Shown: positions 22,386 to 33,999 of the stretch, in pieces
How the letters are laid out: each line of letters starts with the position of its first letter
How positions within the stretch are numbered: position 1 is the first letter of the stretch
Source of the DNA: Cladorhizidae sp. MBARI D1340-BT2
Lineage: Eukaryota; Porifera; Demospongiae; Poecilosclerida; Cladorhizidae
Direction of reading: 5' to 3'
NCBI GenBank assembly: GCA_028752905.1
Contig: JAQNBH010000009.1
Coordinates: 31,353,442-31,417,441 of the forward strand
DNA length: 64,000 bases
Made by a program: the position numbers and the translations under genes
Notes under the pieces: model-generated
The model's database searches: none
What the model was told of the DNA's origin: nothing
What the model saw: the letters and a program-made list of their open reading frames with translations, nothing else

Positions 22386-22960
22386 CCTCTGATCTGCCAA
22401 TCGCTTCTCCTCATTCCTGGCAGCCACACACAGCCCGTGCTACTCAGTAGCTCCTGACACCATCGCTGGTCTTCTAATAAGCTCATATTGGAGGCCTTTC
22501 TGGAGTTGTCCATACATCAGAGTGTCTCTGTGAACATTGTATCCAAGCCGTTTTTGACCAAGAAAGCCCTCTCCAGGTGTCGAATGAAGTCTAAATAGAC
22601 TCCATCCTTCTGGTCTGTGTTGCAACTCTTGAGCAGCAAGTGTCTTGATGTCCTGGTCAACTCTTGGACAGAGGCTCTCAACTACAGTGGCAAACGTAGC
22701 CTTCGCCTTGGACCTGTGCAGGTTCACTCTTGCATGGATGTTCTCAACTGCACCCTTTCTCTCTCTTCAATTTTCCATTAAACTTGCATTCACACCCTCT
22801 CTCTTTCTAGCTCACCAATCAGTTCTCACTGCTTGTAGCTCTTCATTAAGAGCAGTAGCTTCCTCCAGCTTGCTTTGTAGCTCCATAACTCAGTGCTGGG
22901 CTCACAGTTTTCAATCTTCTTCAGTGCTCACTTATCGGCTGAAACAACTACTTCACCGAT
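22386..22960 (-). pseudogene. Ty3/gypsy gag relic
   Basis: Minus-strand coding remnant upstream of the 40-bp array. It shows ALKKIENCEPSTELW (about 22920), ATFATVVESLCPRVDQDIKT (about 22700-22640) and TLMYGQLQKGLQYELIRRP (about 22530-22470). After an in-frame stop it continues with LCVAARNEEKRLADQRRQ (about 22435-22385). From memory the last two blocks fit the capsid and nucleocapsid approach of gypsy Gag in sponges and cnidarians. Several stops make it non-functional. It continues, across the array, into the zinc knuckle at 19.3 kb. Confidence 0.6.
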
Positions 22961-23404
22961 GTGAGTTTTACTAAGTCACGAGCATGGGGGGGGGGGGTTC
23001 ATCAGTCCAATCTGAAGAGTGCATGCTACCCTCTTCCTAAACTGCATTACGTGTAGTTACGGCGGTGGTCAAGTGTGAGTGTCTACTTGCGGTCCTTTGT
23101 TCTGGCGTTGTTCTGGCGTGTGTATTTCCACAGTCTCAAAATGACATCTCAAGTGGTTGGTCAGCTTTGGCAATGTCGAGAGATATTCCAATCAAAAGTC
23201 AGTATAGGTTCTGTTGATTGTCGTCAAGCATTGCATCCATACGTTGTTGTTGTTGTTGTTGCTGTTTGGGGGGAGGTGGTTTTCGACCTTTTTTTATGGG
23301 CAATGTACAGTAACGCTACCGTGTAAGGTAAGGTGAGTAGGAATCATTTGTTTTAAGTCTTCCACTGTTTGTGTTTGTTACTCTGTCTCTGTGTGTGTGT
23401 GCAG
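22961..23404. other. end of 12.4-kb VPS33A intron
   Basis: Contains an 11-G run (about 22986-22997), a GTTGTTGTT tract and the acceptor TGTGTGTGTGCAG ending at 23404. No gene seen. Confidence 0.5.
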
Positions 23405-23484
23405 AGTTGAGAGAAGAGGACTCTCCAGACAAGGCTAATGAGTACATAGAAATGGCCATAGGCAGGTCTGAGCCAATTGTCAAG
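23405..23484 (+). CDS. VPS33A: VPS33A exon 3 of window
   Basis: Encodes LREEDSPDKANEYIEMAIGR and SEPIVK. This corresponds to the weakly conserved stretch of human VPS33A before the LRLVCLQS motif. Phases join cleanly on both sides (ends phase 0). The last 24 bases of the exon plus the donor GTCAGT form the first unit of the array that follows. Confidence 0.88.
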
Positions 23485-24030
23485 GTCAGTAAACTAAGTT
23501 CATAGGCAGGTCTGAGCCAATTGTCAAGGTCAGTAAACTAAGTTCATAGGCAGGTCTGAGCCAATTGTCAAGGTCAGTAAACTAAGTTCATAGGCAGGTC
23601 TGAGCCAATTGTCAAGGTCAGTAAACTAAGTTCATAGGCAGGTCTGAGCCAATTGTCAAGGTCAGTAAACTAAGTTCATAGGCAGGTCTGAGCCTATTGT
23701 CAAGACCAGTAAACTAAGTTCATAGGCAGGTCTGAGCCTATTGTCAGGTCAGTAAACTAAGTTCATAGGCAGGTCTGAGCCAATTGTCAAGGTCAGTAAA
23801 CTAAGTTCATAGGCAGGTCTGAGCCTATTGTCAAGACCAGTAAACTAAGTTCATAGGCAGGTCTGAGCCTATTGTCAAGGTCAGTAAACTAAGTTCATAG
23901 GCAGGTCTGAGCCAATTGTCAAGGTCAGTAAACTAAGTTCATAGGCAGGTCTGAGCCAATTGTCAAGGTCACTAAACTAAGTTCGTAGGCAGGTCTGAGC
24001 CTATTGTCAAGGTCAGTGAACTAAGCTCAT
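23461..24030. repeat. 44-bp minisatellite duplicating exon end plus 5' splice site (about 13)
   Basis: Each unit has GGCAGGTCTGAGCCAATTGT, CAAGGTCAGT and AAACTAAGTTCATA. The first 24 bases of unit one are VPS33A coding sequence and the next six its donor, so the tandem copies repeat the exon end and splice site. Later units carry changes (CCTATTGTC, CAAGACCAG, CACTAAAC). Reading through unit one meets an in-frame TAG, so use of a downstream donor would truncate the protein. Confidence 0.95.
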
Positions 24031-24574
24031 GTATTGTCAAGGTGAGTAAACTAAGGTGATTGTTGCACAAGTGAAGTTGTGTTCGTGTAGTTAGGTGGGA
24101 CCATATTACTTTATTTACCTTCATCTTGTCTACTTTTTCTTCCTCTTCATTTCCTCTGCTTTCTTCTCCCAGTTTTTGTCTCCATCCCACCTGTCTGTCT
24201 TTATTTCTCCTATCCTCTCACTCCCTGCACCATCTCTCTCTTCCTGCACCACCTTCTCTTATTTCCTGCACATCTCCTCTCACTTGTAAATACTCCATAC
24301 CCAGCACAGACTTAGAAATGTGTAGAAGGCAACAAAAAAAAATTTCAAAATATCTTACAAATTGGCTTGACCAATATAGACCCCAGATGTTGATGTGACC
24401 CCTTACCTATTATGATTGTGACCACAAATATAATACAGAATTTCTCAGTTGACAAGAAATATTAGTGCAGCAGCCGCCTACAAGAAGCTACTCAGTGCAA
24501 CACCAGAACTATGCGATCATTATGTTGTTATTTACCATGCTTGTTACTAAAGTAGACACTTATATATGGATCTT
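24031..24574. other. intronic sequence with pyrimidine-rich tract
   Basis: TC-rich stretch at about 24110-24290; no exon recognised. Confidence 0.4.
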
Positions 24575-24985
24575 AGTTAAGTAGTTACCTGGTTTTGTTG
24601 AAGGGAGGAAGCTTCTGAGGAAACCAACTCATCACTTCTTTATAAATGAAAGCGTGCAGCTGCTTGCTGGCTCAGTATTGCATGTGCACAAGCATATTAC
24701 TGGTGAGTGTATGATACCAATTTTTGGGTGTTTTGTTGAATCAAGAAACAGATTTGTCGCTGCAAAGCATTGGACAATTTGAAGTCTTCTGGTAGTAAAA
24801 TATGACAATGGACGTACTATATGCAAGTTATGTGCTGTGGAGAAAGTAGGTGGATAGAAGATCTTGAAGGCAGGTTTCAAGGTTGTTGTTTTTTAGATTT
24901 GGTGGGTGATGGTTCACCTTAGCAAAGGGCTAGGTCATGCTGGAAGAGTTTTTGGGGCTAAAATTGCTTGAAAGCTGATACTGAG
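24575..24985. repeat. Dispersed about 400-bp repeat, copy 2
   Basis: Same-orientation copy of the element at 10050-10470, sharing ACCTGGTTTTGTTGAAG, GCAGCTGCTT, TTTTTGGGTGTTT, GTCTTCTGGTAGTAAAAT and CTATATGCAAGTT in order. Longer in the middle than copy 1. Confidence 0.65.
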
Positions 24986-25315
24986 CAGCTGCCAAGTGAG
25001 GTTTAGTTATGTGTTTTGAAAGTTTTGCATTCACCATTTAATGCAAGTGCCACCATACCCAAATATTGGTGTGTTAGTAGTCGTGGTAATGGATTTCACA
25101 CTGAAGGTAATGAAAGTAGTTGTGATAACTCACCTGACATTGAAAGCAAGTGGTAACAATTACTAGGCTAAGTGCAGTATTTCACATAACTTTTTTCTTT
25201 CTTTTTTTTTACTAATTGCTAATCATGATTTGGGGAAGTTGTCATAATACTAATCGATTACTATTGGTCAGTCATGGCCGCAGGTCTGCTTATCACCTTC
25301 CTCTTCCTGCCATAG
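24986..25315. other. end of VPS33A intron
   Basis: Unique intronic DNA ending in acceptor CTGCCATAG at 25315. Nothing else seen. Confidence 0.4.
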
Positions 25316-25534
25316 ATTTTGCGGCTGATTTGCATGCAGAGTGTGGCCAACAACGGCCTTAGACCACGCCTCTTGGAATACTACAAGCGTGAGATTTTGA
25401 ACGGTTACGGCAATGAGTACCTCGTTGGTCTCCAGCGCTTGGAGAATGCTGGTCTTCTCAGAGTCCAGGAAGGAAAGACCTTCGCCATTCTTAGGAAGGT
25501 CCTGAGATTGGTCATAGACGGGGTGGACGAGATG
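25316..25534 (+). CDS. VPS33A: VPS33A exon 4 of window
   Basis: The longest conserved exon: ILRLICMQSVANNGLRPRLL, then EYYKREILNGYG, LQRLENAGLL and RKVLRLVIDGVDEM. It matches the LRLVCLQSV...YYKREIL...LEKAGLL...LRL stretch of human VPS33A almost residue for residue. It starts after CCATAG, is phase 0 at both ends, and uses donor GTAAGA at 25535. Confidence 0.95.
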
Positions 25535-25579
25535 GTAAGAGGGTGCACTACATACAGGTTGAGATGAGAGTTATTCATT

Positions 25580-26560
25580 CACCCTGCCTCAACCCAGTGT
25601 GGGTGCGGTCCAGTGTGCGTCCTCGTAGAGCTATTGTCAACCTACTTCAAACTGCCTCGACCCAGTGTGGTGTTGGTCCAGTGTGTGTCCCCATAGACCT
25701 ATTATACTTCAACCTGCTTCAACCTACATGTAGTAGTGTGATGTTGGTCCAATGTGTGCCCCCATGGAGCTATTGTCAACCTACTTCAACCTGCCTCGAC
25801 CCAGTGTGTATTGGTCCAGTGTGCGTCCTAGTAGAGCTATTGTCAACCTACTTCAACGTGCCTCAACCCAGTGTGGTGTTGGTCCAGTGCGTGTCCCCAT
25901 AGAGCTATTGTCAACCTACTTCAACCTGCCTCAACCTAGTATGATGTTGGTCCAGTGTGTGTCCCCATAGAGCTATTGTCAACCTACTTCAACCTGCCTC
26001 GACCCAGTGTGGTGTTGGTCCAGTGTGCGTCCTATTGTCAACCTACTTCAACCTGCCTCAACCTAGTGTGATGTTGGTCCAGTGTGTGTCCCCATAGAGC
26101 TATTGTCAACCTACTTCAACCTGCCTCAACCCAGTGTGGTGTTGGTCCAGTGTGTGTCCTCATAGAGCTATTGTCAACCTACTTCAACCTGCCTCGAGTT
26201 GATCCAGTGTGCGTCCTCATAGAGCTTCTGTATTGTCAACCTACTTCAACTTTTATTGTCAACCTACTTCAACCTGCCTCAACCCAGTGTGGTGTTGGTC
26301 CAGTGTGTGTCCCCATAGAGCTATTGTCAACCTACTTTAACCTGCCTCAACCTAGTGTGATGTTGGTCCAGTGTGTGTCCCCATAGAGCTATTGTCAACC
26401 TACTTCAACCTGCCTCAACCCAGTGTGGTGTTGGTCCAGTGTGTGCCCTCATAGAGCTATTGTCAAAACCTACTTCAACCTGCCTCAACCTAGTGTGGTG
26501 TTGGTCCAGTGTGTGCCCTCATAGAGCTATTGTCAACCTGCCTCAACCCTGTTGCCATAT
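25580..26560. repeat. 68-bp minisatellite (about 14 copies)
   Basis: Unit with TGTCAACCTACTTCAACCTG, CCTCAACCCAGTGTGGTGTT and GGTCCAGTGTGTGTCCCCAT. Partial units occur near 26030 and 26190-26270. It starts about 45 bp after the exon-4 donor but does not include it. Confidence 0.93.
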
Positions 26561-26685
26561 TCTAGATGGTTGAAGAATCACTGACTGAGCTGGGCTCATT
26601 CTAGCCACTATCATGTAGAGAGGGTACGCATAGTAATATCCATCCATGATATTTATGTGTTCCATGCACGTGCTATTATTGTTAG

Positions 26686-26787
26686 AACCCCAAAGACATT
26701 TCCTACGTCTTCTCTGGTTACGCTCCTCTTAGCGTGAGGTTGCTGGAGCTCCTGGACAAGCCTAATGGCTGGACAGTGTTTGAGGAG
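26686..26787 (+). CDS. VPS33A: VPS33A exon 5 of window
   Basis: Encodes [20 protein letters not shown] and a stretch ending in GWTVFEE, matching the [16 protein letters not shown] signature of VPS33A. Phase 0 at both ends; donor GTGGGT at 26788. Confidence 0.95.
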
Positions 26788-27165
26788 GTGGGTGGAAATC
26801 AATCATAACCTGCGTAGGTAACTAACTGGTCCTGTCTGGTTTAGTCTGGCATTCCTTCACCTCTTGCTGGCATGAACTAATTATTATTATTGAGAGTTTT
26901 TTTTAATTTATTATTATTATTTATTATTATTATTGTTATTATTGTTACTACTACTACTACTTTTTATTAATTTATTGTTGTTGTTGTTGTTGTTATATTA
27001 CATTAAGTGTGTAATATAATAGAGCATCACATCTGTCATGTGAAGCACTTCATCCTTACCTTTACTGAGCACTGTTTCTTGCATCATCATGGAGTGCTAG
27101 TGTATATACAGTCCCTATATTAAAGTCATGTGTTTGTATGCGTCTCTTTTCCTTCCCTCGCATTC
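26788..27165. other. intron start with AT-rich trinucleotide tracts
   Basis: TTATTA, TACTAC and GTTGTT runs at about 26880-27000; no gene. Confidence 0.5.
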
Positions 27166-28415
27166 GTATCACCAGACGACTCCAAATACTTACCAGCTCC
27201 TTCCATAACACTCTTATTACCAGACGACTCCAAATACTTAACAGCTCCTTCCATAACACTCTTATTACCAGACGACTCCAAATACTTAACAGCTCCTTCC
27301 ATAACACTCTTATTACCAGACGACTCCAAATACTTAACAGCTCCTTCCATAACACTCTTATTACCAGACGACTCCAAATACTTAACAGCTCCTTCCATAA
27401 CACTCTTATTACCAGACGACTCCAAATACTTGCACCAGTTCCTTCCATAACACTCTTATTACCAGACGACTCCAAATACTTAACAGCTCCTTCCATAACA
27501 CTCTTATTACCAGACGACTCCAAATACTTGCACCAGTTCCTTCCATAACACTCTTATTACCAGACGACTCCAAATACTTGCACCAGTTCCTTCCATAACA
27601 CTCTTATTACCAGATGACTCCAAATACTTGCACCAGTTCCTTCCATAACACTCTTATTACCAGACGACTCCAAATACTTGCACCAGTTCCTTCCATAACA
27701 CTCTTAATTACCAGACGACTCCAAACACTTGCACCAGTTCCCTTCATAACACTCTTATTACCAGACGACTCCAAATACTTAACAGCTCCTTTCGCAACCC
27801 TCTTATTACCAGACGACTCCAAATACTTGCACCAGCTCCTTCCATAACACTCGTATTACCAGACGACTCCAAATACTTAACAGATCCTTCCATAACACTC
27901 TTATTACCAGACGACTCCAAATACTTAACAGCTCCTTTCGCAACCCTCTTATTACCAGACGACTCCAAATACTTGCACCAGCTCCTTCCATAACACTCGT
28001 ATTACCAGACGACTCCAAATACTTAACAGATCCTTCCATAACACTCTTATTACCAGACGACTCCAAATACTTAACAGATCCTTCCATAACACTCTTATTA
28101 CCAGACGACTCCAAATACTTGCACCAGTTCCTTCCATAATACTCTTATTACCAGACGACTCCAAATACTTGCACCAGTTCCTTCCATAACACTCTTATTA
28201 CCAGACGACTCCAAATACTTGCACCAGTTCCTTCCATAATACTCTTATTACCAGACGACTCCAAATACTTGCACCAGTTCCTTCCATAACACTCTTATTA
28301 CCAGATGACTCCAAATACTTGCACCAGTTCCTTCCATAACACTCTTATTACCAGACGACTCCAAATACTTGCACCAGTTCCTTTCATAAAACTCTTTTTA
28401 CCAGACGACTCCAAA
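27166..28415. repeat. 48/50-bp minisatellite (about 26 copies)
   Basis: Unit with CACTCTTATTACCAGACGAC, TCCAAATACTT and either AACAGCTCCTTCCATAA (48 bp) or GCACCAGTTCCTTCCATAA (50 bp). The short form dominates the first 250 bp and the long form the end. Both-strand ORFs are periodicity artefacts. Confidence 0.95.
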
Positions 28416-29667
28416 TTGTCCGATACCTTGTGACGACCTTATTTGTGGGGAAAGTCATTTGGTAAGGATCATCAATGGGTAGGTTCGTCGACGGTGCCAT
28501 TAGGCTAGATCACATATGCTGTGCAGCTCAACTTGTTTGAATGCAACAAAAAATTAAATGAGAGGTTAAGTTGCTTTACTGATAAGAATCTTCATAGATA
28601 CTGTAAGTGAATGCACCGACCACACGGCAATGTGGTAGGTGTGTGTGTGTGTGTGTGTGCACAACATGAGAGACAGGTTAGAACTTGTTTGACACGTGAT
28701 GGAGGTCCAGAAAGTCGGAATTCCACTTTGCAGAATTGGAAGACTACCAGTACCTGCTCAACCAGTAGGAAACAAGACCATCCTGTGCACATTAGATAGA
28801 CTCGTCGATGAAGAAAGAAAACAAGACTGCGCCCGTATAGACCAACAAGTTAGCCAACCCCTTACCATTTGTAATGATGTCGACAATAGTGATGTGTTGG
28901 CTAACCTCTTGTAGTCTACGTGGGCACACTCTTCTTTTCTTTGCTGTCCAAGACAATCCCACACAGTTCAACTCATTAGTAATGACAACGAGCAGGGACT
29001 GAAAATGTCTGCCATTCCCAACAGTTTTTATTTTGTAGTCATTCTGAGAAAAACTACATTGAAGGGGGGGGGGGGGGGTCGCCTCATCAACAAGCTGTTC
29101 GTAGTCGCCATGCTGCATAATTTGTGAGTTCTCATTGCCATGGTGACATACGCGTGCGTGCATGCATGCGCAGGTCTATTCCTGGCCCATGGCATCAAGT
29201 GCCTTGCTACTTCTGGCGATGGTGGCTTCTAGCAACATGTTCCACAAAATGTAATGACTTGGACTTTGACCCATGCCTAACTTGTCCATATGATTTCATG
29301 GAAATCCATTCGTAAATTATTTTGTGTAATCTGCTAACAGACAAGCAAACAGACTAGTGATAGCATCCTCCTTGATGGAGGTTTATTATTATTATTATTA
29401 TTATTATTGTTGTTGTTGTTGTTGTTGTTATTATTTATCGTCAAGTGTTTCCCACTGACCTCTGAACCTAGGTAGCATTCCCACGCTGAATGGCCACAGA
29501 TAGTCTCTGCACAAGGTAGGCACATGCCTTCTCTTCTCCTCTTGTCTCGTAGGAACTCTAAGACTTCTTCCCTATTACCCCCAAAGTTTCAAAGGCTACT
29601 GGGAAAAGGAGGAAAACCCCGTACTTCTCATTTTCTTCTCCTCTGCCATGGCTGCCACTAACCCTGC
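28416..29667. other. intronic sequence, no gene recognised
   Basis: Contains a GT run (28640-28658), a 13-G run (about 29066-29078) and TTA/TTG trinucleotides (29385-29435). Overlapping ORFs of 60-123 codons on both strands have no product I recognise and no splice links to VPS33A. Confidence 0.4.
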
Positions 29668-30645
29668 ACTACTGGTGGCCTGATGAAGGGGCATATGTGT
29701 CAGGACAGGTGGTATCCCAGCACTACTGGTGGCCTGATGAAGGGGCATATGTGTCAGGACAGGTGGCATGCCAGCACTACTGGTGGCCTGATGAAGGGGC
29801 ATATGTGTCAGGACAGGTGGCATGCCAGCACTACTGGTGGCCTGATGAAGGGGCATATGTGTCAGGACAGGTGGTATCACAGCACTACTGGTGGCCTGAT
29901 GAAGGGGCATATGTGTCAGGACAGGTGGTATCCCAGCACTATTGGTGGCCTGATGAAGGGTCAGGACAGGTGGCATGCCAGCACTACTGGTGGCCTTATG
30001 AAGGGGCATATGTGTCAGGACAGGTGTCATCCCTGCACTACTGGTGGCCTGATGAAGGGGCATATGTGTCAGGACAGGTGTCATCCCTGCACTACTGGTG
30101 GCCTGATAAAGGGGCATATGTGTCAGGACAGGTGGCATGCCAGCACTACTGGTGGCCTGATGAAGGGGCATATGTGTCGGGATAGGTGGCATCCCAGCAC
30201 TACTGGTGGCCTGATGAAGGGGCATATGTGTCAGGACAGGTGATATCCAAGCACTACTGGTGGCCTGATGAAGGGGATACATATCAGGACAGGTGGCTTC
30301 CCAGCACTACCGGTGGCCTGATGAAGAGGCATACGTGTCAGGACAGGTGGTATCCCAGCACTACTGGTGGCCTGATGAAGAGGCATACGTCTCAGGACAG
30401 GTGGTATCCCAGCACTATTGGTGGCCTGATGAAGGGGCATATGTGTCAGGACAGGTGGTATCCCAGCACTATTGGTGGCCTGATGAAGGGGCATATGTGT
30501 CAGGACAGGTGGCATGCCAGCACTACTGGTGGCCTGATGAAGGGGCATATGTGTCAGGACAGGTGGCATCCCAGCACTACTGGTGGCCTGATGAAGGGGC
30601 ATACATATGTGTCAGGACAGGTGGCATGCCAGCACTACTGGGGCC
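29668..30645. repeat. 54-bp minisatellite (about 18 copies)
   Basis: Unit with CACTACTGGTGGCCTGATGA, AGGGGCATATGTGTCAGGAC and AGGTGGTATCCCAG. One unit is shortened at about 29955. With a unit length divisible by 3, several frames on both strands stay open; I do not call them genes. Confidence 0.95.
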
Positions 30646-30691
30646 TGGCCATAGTGCTGGTGCTACTTGTCCTGCCATGTACCCCCCTTGA

Positions 30692-32018
30692 CTCACTAGG
30701 GCTAGGACCTGATCACTCCTGTACTCACTAGGGCTAGGGCTAGGACCTGATCACTCCTGGAGTTTCTACTCACTAGGGCTAGGGCTAGGACCTGATCATT
30801 CCTGAAGTTTCTACTCACTAGGGCTAGGCTAGGACCTGATCACTCCTGTACTCACTAGGGCTAGGGCTAGGACCTGATCACTCCTGTACTCACTAGGGCA
30901 AAGGCTAGGACCTGATCATTCCTGAAGTTTCTACTCACTAGAGCTAGGGCTAGGACCTGATCATTCCTGTACTCACTAGGGCTAGGGCTAGGACCTGATC
31001 ACTCCTGAAGTTTCTACTCACTAGAGCTAGGGCTAGGACCTGATCACTCCTGTACTCACTAGGGCTAGGGTTAGGACCTGATCACTCCTGAAGTTTCTAC
31101 TCACTAGAGCTAGGGCTAGGACCTGATCACTCCTGTACTCACTAGGGCTAGGGTTAGGACCTGATCACTCCTGAAGTTTCTACTCACTAGAGCTAGGGCT
31201 AGGACCTGATCATTCCTGTACTCACTAGGGCAAGGGTTAGGACCTGATCACTCCTGAAGTTTCTACTCACTAGAGCTAGGGCTAGGACCTGATCACTCCT
31301 GTACTCACTAGGGCTAGGGTTAGGACCTGATCACTCCTGAAGTTTCTACTCACTAGAGCTAGGGCTAGGACCTGATCACTCCTGTACTCACTAGGGCTAG
31401 GGTTAGGACCTGATCACTCCTGAAGTTTCTACTCACTAGAGCTAGGGCTAGGACCTGATCATTCCTGTACTCACTAGGGCAAGGGTTAGGACCTGATCAC
31501 TCCTGAAGTTTCTACTCACTAGAGCTAGGGCTAGGACCTGATCACTCCTGTACTCACTAGGGCTAGGGTTAGGACCTGATCACTCCTGAAGTTTCTACTC
31601 ACTAGAGCTAGGGCTAGGACCTGATCATTCCTGTACTAGGGCTAGGACCTGATCACTCCTGAAGTTTCTACTCACTAGAGCTAGGGCTAGGACCTGATCA
31701 CTCCTGTACTCACTAGGGCTAGGGTTAGGACCTGATCACTCCTGAAGTTTCTACTCACTAGAGCTAGGGCTAGGACCTGATCACTCCTGAAGTTTCTACT
31801 CACTAGAGCTAGGGCTAGGACCTGATCACTCCTGGAGTTTCTACTCACTAGAGCTAGGGCTAGGACCTGATCACTCCTGAAGTTTCTACTCACTAGGGCT
31901 AGGGCTAGGACCTGATCATTCCTGTACTCACTAGGGCTAGGGTTAGGACCTGATCACTCCTGGAGTTTCTACTCACTAGGGCTAGGGCTAGGACCTGATC
32001 ACTCCTGGAGTTTCTATT
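30692..32018. repeat. GGGCTA-rich minisatellite, 38/45-bp alternating units
   Basis: Units with CTCACTAGGGCTAGGGCTAG and GACCTGATCACTCCTG, followed either by TACT (38 bp) or by AAGTTTCTACT (45 bp). For most of the array the two forms alternate, giving an 83-bp higher-order unit. GGGTTAGG and GGGCTAGG variants recall telomere-like repeats. Confidence 0.93.
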
Positions 32019-33349
32019 GCCAGAGGCTTGATGGTCATCCCTAAGAGATTTTAGAGCTCTAACTCCTACACAGGCACAAGTTGACAAACTGGAGTTAATT
32101 TAAGTAACTTGTTATTCGTAAGCAATTTGAAAGTAACAGTCATTATAATAGTAACGAAACAAAAACAATTGTCCAGAAATCCCCAAAATTTTTGAATAGC
32201 TTACTCGAGCTTTTTTTACAGCTGCTGATACAGAAAGCTAGAATGTAGTTGATTAATATATTCTGAGGTAGCTAGATTATTGATCATTACCTACATAATC
32301 AATCAATCAATCGATAAGGATTGCCAATTAGTCTGAAGGGGGGAGGGGGTGGAGGTTATGCTGCCACTGACTGACCAATCATCAAGTCCTTCTTGCCACT
32401 TTAACTCTTGTGCCGAATGGAGTCTCTGGGTCAGTCTTGCTGCATTCCCGAGCTAAGGCTAGAAGATGCCACACCCTCATGCATTATTGCTATTGGGCAG
32501 GAGTAGAGAAGCTGAGTCGACTATTATTGTAATTTGCTTGTCTGAACTTTTTGCTCCGTATGCAAACAACCACCAATTGATTTGTCACCAATTGATTTGT
32601 GTGTGTTTGTTGCTTTCAAGATACTCAAACTGTTTATAGCATTAGGATGCAAATATAATAAGCTGCAGTTTGGCATAAGAATCAGCTCCATTGACGTAGG
32701 CAAACAATAGCTGCACCGCACTAGTTTGCTCATGTCTACACAAAACTTACAACAAAGGAATTCATCTGTCCCGGCCAGGAGACGGTAGACTAGTGACAGG
32801 GCAACATCAGAGCTCTGGAGTGTGTGCACTTCAAAAAGGATTATTACTTCCTGGCAGCTGGATTGGCTTGAGCTTGAGGCCATGACCACGATTATGCTTC
32901 TCCCCTCGTTCTTCCTCTCCAGTGGTTGTCGTGGTTACTTGTGTTTATATGTTTGTTTCTAATGTTTTGTGGTTGTATTTTGGTGGGGCTGATTATATTC
33001 ATTGCCACCACACCCTCTCACATGAGGGTGTGGTCTCATCATGCACAAGTGATGGGTAGCTAACTATATTAGCCTCTACCTCATGCTTCCTAAAGACTAA
33101 GCATTTAGCTGAAATGTCAAACAATTAATATTGATTATTGAGAAAGAAATTGAAATTGTCCAGAGCGAAGGGTCTCTGAATGATTTCAGGACAGCATTGG
33201 TGCCTGTGCAGCTTCAAACAATATCTGAGTTTGTGCTGGTAGGCGAGCTATGAACACTTAGGACAGAGATCTAAAGAGAAAACCTGCTTCGTAAAATGCC
33301 AGCTAAAGAGTATCTTTTGATAGCTACTATTGATCATTTCACTTCAGTC
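32019..33349. other. intronic sequence, no gene recognised
   Basis: Includes a 121-codon minus-strand ORF (32524-32889) of unremarkable composition with no recognised domain, and a small hairpin CACACCCTCTCACATGAGGGTGTG at about 33009. Otherwise nothing seen. Confidence 0.35.
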
Positions 33350-33432
33350 TTCATCAGGGCAAAGTTCATCAGGCAAAGTTCAACAGGGCAAAGTTCATCA
33401 GGCAAAGTTCATCAGGGAAAAGTTCATCAGGT
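33350..33432. repeat. 15-bp tandem repeat (5 copies)
   Basis: CAAAGTTCATCAGGG-type units immediately preceding the 37-bp array. Confidence 0.85.
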
Positions 33433-33447
33433 AAATGAGAAGTGAAC

Positions 33448-33975
33448 ATAGTGCATTCATATTCACTGCTAATGCACTTCCCAGGCAGTGCATTCATATT
33501 CACTGCTAATTCACTTCACAGGCAGTGCATTCATATTCACTGCTAATGCACTTCCCAGGCAGTGCATTCATATTCACTGCTAATGCACTTCACAGGCAGT
33601 GCATTCATATTCACTGCTAATGCACTTCACAGGCAGTGCATTCATATTCACTGCTAATGCACTTCACAGGCAGTGCATTCATATGCACTGCTAATGCACT
33701 TCACAGGCAGTGCATTCATATGCACTGCTAATGCACTTAACAGGCAGTGCATTCATATGCACTGCTAATGCACTTCACAGGCAGTGCATTCATATTCACT
33801 GCTAATGCACTTCACAGGCAGTGCATTCATATTCACTGCTAATGCACTTCACAGGCAGTGCATTCATATTCACTGCTAATGCACTTCACAGGCAGTGCAT
33901 TCATATTCACTGCTAATGCACTTCACAGGCAGTGCATTCATATTCACTGCTAATGCACTTCACAGGCAGTGCACG
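33448..33975. repeat. 37-bp minisatellite (about 14 copies)
   Basis: Unit with CAGGCAGTGCATTCATATTC and ACTGCTAATGCACTTCA. TATTC/TATGC variants are grouped near 33680-33760. Each unit contains TTCACAG|G, which resembles a 3' splice site. Confidence 0.93.
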
Positions 33976-33999
33976 CGATTCACGACTTGTCTCAATGCT

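Noticed and set aside
28792..29163. 123-codon minus ORF
   Set aside because: Includes a translated poly-C tract and overlaps other ORFs; no family recognised.
29596..30731. Overlapping ORFs of 120-230 codons on both strands
   Set aside because: Periodicity of a 54-bp array inside a VPS33A intron.
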